A stretch of 64,000 nucleotides of DNA, taken from contig OZ004583.1 in NCBI GenBank assembly GCA_963924555.1, positions 4,311,501 to 4,375,500 of the forward strand. Reading direction: 5' to 3'. Under the pieces are notes generated by a model, which saw nothing but the letters and a program-made list of their open reading frames with translations, had not been told where the DNA came from and did no database searches. The stretch comes from Crambe crambe. Its lineage: Eukaryota > Porifera > Demospongiae > Poecilosclerida > Crambeidae. A program made the translations under genes and the position numbers. Of the stretch, positions 57,119 to 64,000 are shown piece by piece (positions within the stretch are counted from its first letter, which is position 1; each line of letters begins with the position of its first letter).

Positions 57119-57696
57119 TTAAGGTGGTGGGCAAGAGAAAAAATTTCGCACGGTAAAATTAAAGTCACACCTACAAAGACAGCCAGATTGAGGTCTCTCT
57201 TTTTCAGGACGCCTTAGAAGGAAGGCTGGCTGCTACAGCGAGTTTTACCCATCCAGTCACATCCCCAATAGTCGAATGGAGGGGAATACGTAGACATCAG
57301 GGGGCGTTTGGCCCTGGAAATCGACTAAGACCTGGCCCTCCCTGCTCATAGTTGCCCGGATCAGCATAAACAAATTATTTCTATCTATTTAAGCAACAAT
57401 AATGATGCAATCTCTACGTAGCCCCCCCGCAGTGTATTTTAAGCTAGCTTTGGGGGAAAAAAGTGGTTATAGCTTGCTTCAGGAGTGGATGAGACGTCCA
57501 GAAGCTTGATAAACTTCACGTGGATGTCGTTTGACACTGGCTTACTGCATGCTGACTTGACTCTGCTGGTAAATAGTATCACTATCATTCTACTAGAGTA
57601 CTAAATTTCTTTGATATTATATACAAAAATGATGAGCTAAGAGAGAGGAACAGATGACAACATTGAAAATTTTTTTTCACTAGCCCACCACCTTAA
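57119..57696. mobile_element. Non-autonomous element with TTAA target duplication (578 bp)
   Basis: Ends TTAAGGTGGTGGGCAAG and CTAGCCCACCACCTTAA. TTAA flanks both sides, as for piggyBac-like transposons, although these ends do not begin with the usual CCC. The empty site occurs in a repeat copy at 13518-13521. No coding capacity. Confidence 0.8.
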
Positions 57697-58640
57697 CACT
57701 ACACCAAAATATTCAGGAAGATGGTATTTTAGTTACTTGTACTGGAATAAACTCCTGGCTGGCTTGCTCCTCCTGGCTTGCTTGGCACTTGACTGATGGC
57801 ATGCGCATGCACACGCGGTATAGGAATGCGTGCACAAGTGTGCCGCGCTGCCACCAATAATAATATCTGCTCCATGGTACATATGCTAAATAAAACTATG
57901 ATGTAAGTTTATACAGTGACTTTTCATTACTTTTATTAGCTACTTCTGCGCTGTGGCTTTTTTTTTTTTTTCGAAGCAACCTCTATGTTGACTTCTTTAG
58001 GCACTACGTTCATTGTTTTCAGATCCTTATATATTGACCTTTGCTGAACTAACGTGGCTGCATTGTAAGGCACTCGATGAACTGTGGAGTTATCACAGCT
58101 TAATTCCCAGTGGTGCTATCTGCTGAAATACCTCTCAAGAGGATCTTGTGAAAATACCTCACTGAGTAAATATTTAACTCTTTCCAATTTCACAAGTTTT
58201 GGTCGTTTCTGTGACGTAAAGGTGCTCTATCCACTTCCATGAGATTTGCTGGCCTTTTTTATATCATACAGCATTATCATTCTCATTATAGCTAATTCAT
58301 CTAAGGCTTAGTCGGACAATGCAAATAAATAATCATGAATGAGCAAAAGAATTGCTAAAGCAATTTCTAGCTGCTTTTAAAGGGTGAGGAGGATCGCAGA
58401 TAAAAAAAATAGCTCATGATCTTAAGAGAATGAATTGAATGTTTTTGAATTGTAGCTTTTTCCCACGCTTTTCTGTCTGACACATTTTGTAAAATTGCCT
58501 GTGGGCTTAGCACCATCACTTGTAAGTGAGACCACAGGAATGTTGTACATTTTCAAAGACCTCCCACACCATAGCTCACCTGTGTCACATCATTTCACTA
58601 TGTGTACAGCAATTTTTTGTAATCTTGAAAATTATTCTCC
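57697..58640. other. Spacer upstream of the transposase gene pair, no gene recognised
   Basis: Repeat remains to about 57760, a T15 tract at 57958-57972, then AT-rich sequence. CATGCGCAGTAAC at about 58646 and CATGCGCAAACC (complement, about 60833) could be weak terminal repeats of the two-gene element that follows. Confidence 0.35.
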
Positions 58641-58696
58641 ACGCATGCGCAGTAACTTTTAAAAATGAGCCCTTCCCTTAGTGTGCTTGCTAGTGG

Positions 58697-59667
58697 ATGA
58701 TGATCAACTCTGGGAACTTAACTGCCCACGGTAGTGTTGTGGTGCAGGGAGATAGGCGTGTAATTGTAACTCCACTTCAACCGGCTACAGCTATAGCGGT
58801 GAGTCTGAAATTCTATTTAAAGCCCACTTGTGGAGATTTTCTTATGCTCGATCATAGGCTCAACAACCTATCTTCAGTTATCGTGTGAAGATAATCAATA
58901 ATGTTAAAAAGAAGGATAGCATAGTCAGGGACATGAGGTCTTTCAGTGGAAAATTTTCATCTATTACTGACCTCAAGGTTAAAATTATGGAAGAATTTGA
59001 AAGTCAAGTCCCACGAACTACACACTTTTCAGTTGGATATTTTGAAGGTGGGCGGCACTCCTCCAAAAAGTGGCTAGTAACTCCAGCGGACCTCTCTGCC
59101 ATGTATTCCACTATAAATCAAAGTGGTACAAAGATAGATATATACTTGTGGTGTGATGGAGCCAGTGAAGAGAATTCAAGGAAACGTAAGAGAGATAGTA
59201 GTCCTGCTCCTCCATCGAAACGAGTTGAAAAAGAGAGGGAGATTGATGACATGGTTGCAGAGATAAAAGAACTTCATGAAAATGATAACTATAGTGATCC
59301 ACAATATCGATTGTGGGCTAGGATGATTGTGAATGGTCTTCATTCTTCTAAGGAATCCCCACCTCAAGTACCAATGATAACTGGCATTGTACCAACCAGA
59401 GCTTCTAGAAAATCCATTGAGGATACTGTAGCAAGCACAGTTTCAGCAGTTGTGAAGGCAATTGCCAGTCCTCAGCAGTCTCAGCACAATTCTATAGAGC
59501 CTCAGTTAGGAATGGGGATATCACCAACCAAAGCAGTTGATATACGAGGTAAATGTTTTTCTCAACTTGCTAGCTTGAAAAAGCTCTTTGAAGAGTCTAT
59601 CATTACTGAAGATGAAATGCAGGAGCAAAAGAGTAGCATTTTGAAAACTTTAAGGAAATTTAGTTAA
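58697..59667 (+). CDS. Accessory-type protein with SHOCT-like C-terminus, convergent to transposase
   Basis: Two exons, 58697-58798 and 58858-59667 (59-bp intron, donor GTGAGT), joined in frame to 303 aa. Start MMINSGNLTAHGSVVV. Residues about 55-140 form a compact segment (RSFSGKFSSITDLKVKIMEE, TPADLSAMYSTI, YLWCDG), then a basic linker (RKRKRDSSPAPPSKR), a helix-rich part with QYRLWARMIVNGLHSS, and a last about 35 residues (FSQLASLKKLFEESIITEDE then EQKSSILKTLRK) that fit the SHOCT pattern of short C-terminal domains. Tail-to-tail with the DD34E transposase, 106 bp apart, so probably both belong to one two-gene element. Similar partner proteins occur in sponge and cnidarian genomes (recollection). 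Role unknown, possibly DNA binding or regulation of transposition. Confidence 0.75.
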
Positions 59668-59773
59668 TTGCCTGATTGGACAGTGCTTCATGTACTAGCT
59701 ATATCTATTGAATTGAGTATCCTGTAAACATAGATATTATTTCAAGTTGTCTAGTATGATACAATCACTGGTT

Positions 59774-60769
59774 TTATTGATTATAAATTCTACTATCGGC
59801 AATCCATCCTTCACAGTCTTGTGGTGTTATTGTTGAGAATGCACTATAAACTATAGTATCAATGTCTTGAATTGCTTGCATTTCATCTTGCATTGCTCGC
59901 ATCATAGCCTTGGCTTTTGAAAATAATTCTTCAATAGGGTTCATATCTGGTGAATATGGGGGGAGCCAGTAAATCAGGACTCCTACCTCCTGCAGAAGCT
60001 GTGTAACTTCAGATACATGATGAATAGTGCAATTATCCATTATGACAATACTTCTAGAGTTATTGCCATTGAAGGGCATGACATTGGGCATCAAGGAGTT
60101 TTCAATAAATTCAATAAACGTTTCACCATCAACACTTCCTCTTACTATTCTACAAGCTAATATTCCTTCCACTGACATGATACAAATTGCTGATATGTGT
60201 TCTCCCCTTACCAAGAGTTGCTGTTTTCTTGCTGGCCTTCCTCTTAAGCTGTATCCCTTGGTTCTAAAAGTGTCCCGGTGATCAGTTCCAGTTTCATCAA
60301 GGAAGAGTAACATGTGTGAACTGAAAAGGGAGATATCTGCAGCAAACTTTTCACGCAGATCATCATCTCTTTGTACAGCATACAACTTGAGTCTTTGTCT
60401 AGTGAAGCCAGCCTTGTTGAGAAAAACACAAATAGCACTCTCTGTGACATCAATACCTAGCTGTAGCTCGAGTTCATTCTTCAGCTCTCGAAGATATAGG
60501 CCTGGTTTATCAATAACCAGGTGAAGAATAAAAAGCTCAGCTGATTTTGTGATTTTCCTGAATGACTTCTCAGAAGGGTAAGCTTTCTTGTTAACACTGC
60601 CAGTAGTTTCAAACAGTCTAACAATACGTCGGACAGTAGATCCATCCAAGCTCAAATTAGCTGCAACTTTCTTGATGGGCAACTGTAAAGCTAATACTTG
60701 CCATACTAACCTCCAACGCAAGTCATTGCTGTATGGACTGCTCCTTGAATTTTCACAAGATGTCGACAT
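59774..60769 (-). CDS. DD34E transposase, Tc1/mariner-IS630 type, intact single exon, 331 aa
   Basis: ATG at 60769 in a good context (GCGGCCATG). N-terminal helix-turn-helix (residues about 17-60: WRLVWQVLALQLPIKKVAAN then STVRRIVRLF) followed by a DDE domain: first Asp in LLFLDETGTD (about 160), second Asp in IVIMDNCTIHH (about 247), Glu in PDMNPIEELFSKAK (about 282), 34 residues between the second Asp and Glu. Length is normal for the superfamily (about 340). No stop or frameshift, so recently active or under selection. The convergent gene at 58697-59667 is probably its element partner. Clear terminal inverted repeats were not found (only a possible CATGCGCA at both outer sides), so a host-owned pair cannot be excluded. 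Confidence 0.9.
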   Translation of the reverse strand: MSTSCENSRSSPYSNDLRWRLVWQVLALQLPIKKVAANLSLDGSTVRRIVRLFETTGSVNKKAYPSEKSFRKITKSAELFILHLVIDKPGLYLRELKNELELQLGIDVTESAICVFLNKAGFTRQRLKLYAVQRDDDLREKFAADISLFSSHMLLFLDETGTDHRDTFRTKGYSLRGRPARKQQLLVRGEHISAICIMSVEGILACRIVRGSVDGETFIEFIENSLMPNVMPFNGNNSRSIVIMDNCTIHHVSEVTQLLQEVGVLIYWLPPYSPDMNPIEELFSKAKAMMRAMQDEMQAIQDIDTIVYSAFSTITPQDCEGWIADSRIYNQ

Positions 60770-60842
60770 GGCCGCGCCGGCTAGCTAAGCGTCCCGACCC
60801 TTTACCAACCGAGAGGTTCAAAAATTGTTGGTTTGCGCATGA

Positions 60843-61265
60843 TCATTGAGATAATTTTGGCAAGGCTACAAAAAAACCGTGTATATATGGTGATCTTAAG
60901 CATTGCATGCAGATCATACCTTTGAGATCAAGCTGCATAGCTAAAGATGGCTTAAAAATAGCACGTGCCATGAATACTAGCGTCTGGTCAGCAAATTTTG
61001 TACTTGTATCTTCCCCACTCAATAGTAATTCAATATCTCGATTGACACCACCAAGATCCACAAATCCCACCAATTTACCATTATAATCAAATACTAGCCC
61101 GCTTTTCATCTTCATCTCATCCATGCTCAAGGTGCAGCAATGTTGAGCACTTGGTATATCACCCTTCATTCTAGCGAACTCCTCAATGAACTCTAGACTA
61201 ACACCACTATTTGAAGTTGATATAATTGGATAAGGTTTGCTCACTTGGTAAGTGTATAATGCCAC
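60843..61265 (-). pseudogene. P-element/THAP9-like transposase fragment
   Basis: The minus strand reads ARMKGDIPSAQHCCTLSMDE, then MKMKSGLVFDYNGKLVGFVD and LGGVNRDIELLLSGEDTSTK, then LVFMARAIFKPSLAMQL. The order LSxDEMkikxglVyDxxxgxliGFvdLG ... LVFMvRgIF is characteristic of P-like transposases and the animal proteins derived from them. Only this segment is present and the end is out of frame or spliced. Confidence 0.6.
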
Positions 61266-61487
61266 TCTGGCGAATCTCCTTCAAGGGCTCTTAATGTTTC
61301 CGACCAGACAGAGCTCTTACAAAAGGTTACAAAAGAACTTAGTTTGAATGAACTACGCCTAGAATCGCAACAGCTCAAGACAATGTATTCTCTGAAGGCT
61401 AGGTTCACAAGGCTGACTAATTCTGAAACATGGGAGCAAGCTGTTATCAAATACACAGCGAGGAACAACTATCAAAGTTTACTGTGA
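61266..61487 (+). other. Coding-like fragment, unrecognised (74 codons to a stop)
   Basis: The plus strand reads SGESPSRALNVSDQTELLQK, then VTKELSLNELRLESQQLKTM and YSLKARFTRLTNSETWEQAV up to a stop at 61487. The composition looks like a real helical C-terminus. No start and no clear upstream exon. It could be the last exon of a transposon or host gene. Confidence 0.4.
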
Positions 61488-61939
61488 TACCAAAAAAAAC
61501 AACAAAAAAAAAACACTGATGAATGAACCTTCTTGTTAATGAAGTCTTGAATGAAACTGCTAAATAAGAGGGAGAAAAGTACACCTTGGCTTGCTGTGCT
61601 TTTGTTGATTTCTGCTCGAAGACCAAAAGTTAAGTATACACATGCGTATAGCCATTTATTACCCCTTGCATTTCATTTGGGCCAATAATACAGTTATACA
61701 CGGTGAAAGTGCACTATCTTTGGCCACGACATGGGAATTTTGGTGAAAGAAAAATGGCTCACCTGGGACGCAATTTATACAGCTGACGAGGCCTTTTTTT
61801 ACTAGCACCGCTGCCGAAGTATAATAGTTTAGTATGGGCGTGGGTAGTACGTAGCGAACAACCACAATTTTTTATCAAAACTCTGCAGGCCCTTAATATA
61901 GTGCCTTATATGTTTGTGCTTTGGTTTAAAATTATACAG

Positions 61940-62105
61940 ATTGCTTGAGGAGACCATGACTAGGAGAATCAAGCACAAATCCAGTAGTGGATTAGTTCAG
62001 ACAAAGTGCCACCACAAGATATTAATGGATTACTGGTTAGTTAGGCAGTATGCTCCATCAATCAGTGGAGCAGACCTGACTATTATAGACACACAAAACT
62101 TGGAG
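61940..62105 (+). CDS. Probable internal exon of an unrecognised gene
   Basis: Bounded by TTATACAG (acceptor) and GTACAA (donor), open for 55 codons: LLEETMTRRIKHKSSSGLVQ, then TKCHHKILMDYWLVRQYAPS and ISGADLTIIDTQNLE. I do not recognise it, and neighbouring exons on plus are uncertain. Confidence 0.4.
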
Positions 62106-62377
62106 GTACAATAATTGGAAGCCTTTCATTTATTGAATTTATAAAGTGTATGTGTAACTACTAAATACTTGATGGTTTACTCTATACTGCAAAAGAAATT
62201 AATGGAATTTGCAAGCATTCAATGCCGCAGTGAGGTTTGCATAATTATTGCAATGAATTAATGACCCAGGAAGAAAATTTTAGAGGTTGCTGTAAAAATT
62301 CATACAACTCTGACTCAATGGCGAACAATGAACACCCACAACAACAGGGAAGACAACATCAAACATTTAATTCTTAC

Positions 62378-62515
62378 CATTGATAAACAATCTTTGATAC
62401 TTTTCTCTGTTAAACTTCTGAGCAACACAGAATATAATTCAGACGAAACCAGTTCTGTGTGCTTAGTTTTTTTAAACAATGCCTCCCACTCAGTAGTCCT
62501 TCCTTGAGTAGCCAT
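62378..62515 (-). CDS. Probable first or internal exon of an unrecognised gene
   Basis: Minus strand, ATG at 62515, 46 codons (MATQGRTTEWEALFKKTKHT, then ELVSSELYSVLLRSLTEKSI) ending at donor GTAAGA. A possible acceptor (TTGCCAG) lies just before the ATG, so it may be internal. Helical, repeat-like composition; no family recognised. Confidence 0.45.
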
Positions 62516-63814
62516 GACTTCTGGCAACAAGGACAGTAGCAAGCCTCAGCACACATACACAGGAAACTGCAGGCAAAGACATGTCATAATACAACAGACA
62601 GCAGTAATTAACTTCTCTACAGAGCAGTGAAGATGTTGCTGTTTTACATTCTCAGGCTTGGAAGTGAAAATGATTTGGTGACTCCCTGGGTAGCAGGTAC
62701 ATAGCAAGACTCTTTGTCACTTAACTCCTATACATCTCACTGTGTGAAACATTTTTTTAGTTCCCTGTTCAAAGTCATTATAGCCAAGGACAGAGACCAA
62801 TACCTTGATGATCACAAAATGTGAGTTTTATCACGTACTGTGCATATGTAATACATGTATAGACATAAAATGCAGCAACCCATAGCTAGCTTGGAGAGAG
62901 AGAGGAATTCTGGAAGGCCCACTCCCATTGTGCTTGTATAAACCTGTGGTTGCACGAATACATTGAAATCTTTACTCCACGCCTTTCAATCGTTGATGGA
63001 TCATCAATGAACTCGGTAGTTTTCTGATACTCTCTACTTCAGATAGGTTGGAGCAATATAGACTTGATAATTCTTAATAAGTATTTGAATAATATTTCAC
63101 CCATCACCGCTTCATATCCAAGGTCAGCTGCTCTTTGCTATCAGCTGGTACTTGTTAATTTCTTTTCTGCTTTTAGTTTTTTTGCCTTTTATAGTTAATT
63201 ACAACTATATTTGTTTAATTCATTTATGTACTTATTAATATTGCCAAGCTACATCCTTAGCTCTAGCATGTTAAGAAAGGGCTTGACCTTCACATTTCTG
63301 TAGTTTTCTAGTGTCTAGTATCACTTTTTATTCTTATTTTATACACGTAACAATTGGATTGAGGTTTATGTGAGTGTATGCATGCTATAATTGGTTCAGT
63401 TTGAGTTGTTATTTCTGTGAGTCCAGACCCTAACCCTTCAACTACCAAAGCTAGGCTTTGGCAGTACACATGTTTGCCTAGGTAGACATTGGGTCATTCA
63501 TGTTGTTGACTGTTGACCTACATCTTTTTTTCATTTTACGAAATGCTTTTTCCCTCATACAATATCAGAGGTTCTACTGTAATGACATTGATTCACTTAC
63601 TCTTTTCCAATCTTCTGGTATATTTTTCCACTTGTTATTGCTTATTGCCGTGTTATTCTAGAGATACAACACACAAATGCAAATCACATAACACCTTGCC
63701 CCTCACTCCCCCCTTAAATCGAAACCCTGATGTGGATTAACTAAGACACTTATAATTATTCAGATAATTAAGGGCCAGGTGTTAAATTATTACACCATAA
63801 TATACATACCTCAC
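62516..63814. other. Spacer or intron near the right edge
   Basis: AT-rich. Around 63516-63555 a relative of the 601-885 fold-back arm (TTTTTTTCATTTTACGAAAT). No convincing exon in between. Confidence 0.35.
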
Positions 63815-63904
63815 CTTCCGGTTAGCATACGTAGGCCTTGTACCCATGCTAACTTCACTAGTGTCAATCAGCTGATCTGACTGGGGACGAACTTGCACTG
63901 GTTC
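63815..63904 (-). CDS. Probable internal exon (30 codons), gene runs off the right edge
   Basis: Acceptor TTTTATAG and donor GTGAGG on minus enclose exactly 90 nt open at phase 0: EPVQVRPQSDQLIDTSEVSM then GTRPTYANRK. Good splice sites and codon use favour a real exon. Product not recognised. It may belong to the same gene as 62378-62515. Confidence 0.45.
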
Positions 63905-64000
63905 CTATAAAATTAAAATTTATAACGTGACACAGACATGTACATGCAATGCAAAGATCATGGCTCGACAAGGCTTCATTTAGAGGGGCAGGGGGAATTT

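Noticed and set aside
58640..60845. CATGCGCA at both outer sides as terminal inverted repeats of the two-gene element
   Set aside because: Only about 8 bases match and the same word occurs in several promoter-like places of the window, so it cannot be used to define the ends.
62640..62822. Two plus-strand exons (LGSENDLVTPWVA and SLFKVIIAKDRDQYLDDHK)
   Set aside because: Splice sites exist but the phases do not join, and no family is recognised.
1..64000. tRNA, rRNA or other structured RNA genes
   Set aside because: I looked for B-box-like GTTCGAATC words and cloverleaf-type pairings while reading and found none convincing; a covariance-model scan was not possible.

Overview
The window looks like nuclear DNA of a marine demosponge (Amphimedon-like). 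This is an inference from animal-type genes (IFT122, leukotriene A4 hydrolase, a monoglyceride-lipase-like hydrolase), very short introns (often 45-100 bp), AT-rich spacers full of TAGCTAGC strings, and a dense load of small fold-back transposons plus relics of Crypton-, DUF6589-, hAT- and P-like elements. All genes are spliced; the exon boundaries given here were read by hand from GT-AG sites, reading-frame phase and homology.

Layout. 20-7470 (-): the N-terminal 603 codons of IFT122 in 19 exons, cut by the left edge. 7471-7671: a 200-bp divergent promoter with two NRF1-like palindromes. 7672-23366 (+): a complete 19-exon leukotriene A4 hydrolase (627 aa), with large introns that hold mobile-element debris. 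23367-25241: spacer. 25242-29867 (-) and 35107-36054 (+): two divergent Fic-domain genes. The first looks intact; the second carries one in-frame stop and has lost the usual inhibitory motif. About 5 kb of nested inverted-repeat elements separates them. 36284-48122 (-): a gene I do not recognise. It has one 2.1-kb exon coding a Lys/Ser/Asp-rich repeat, then about 50 tandemly duplicated, phase 1-1 mini-exons (about 60-105 nt, roughly 115-bp unit in its most regular part), then proline-rich 3' exons. 51086-53029 (-): a seven-exon alpha/beta hydrolase of the monoglyceride lipase family. 53100-58640: spacer with several MITEs and a decayed ZNF862/KIAA1586-like transposon gene. 58697-60769: two convergent genes, a DD34E Tc1/mariner-IS630-type transposase and a spliced accessory-type gene with a SHOCT-like C-terminus. 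60850-64000: a P-like transposase relic and isolated exons of unrecognised genes running off the right edge.

The most unusual object is the mini-exon array gene. Its protein repeat is encoded by exon duplication in the DNA rather than by repeats inside one exon, and every exon whose two boundaries I fixed is symmetric phase 1, so any subset can be skipped or added without breaking the frame. Other points of interest are the Fic pair, the transposase plus SHOCT-like gene pair, a TTAA-specific element with its empty target site in the same window, and two odd splice-site situations inside LTA4H.
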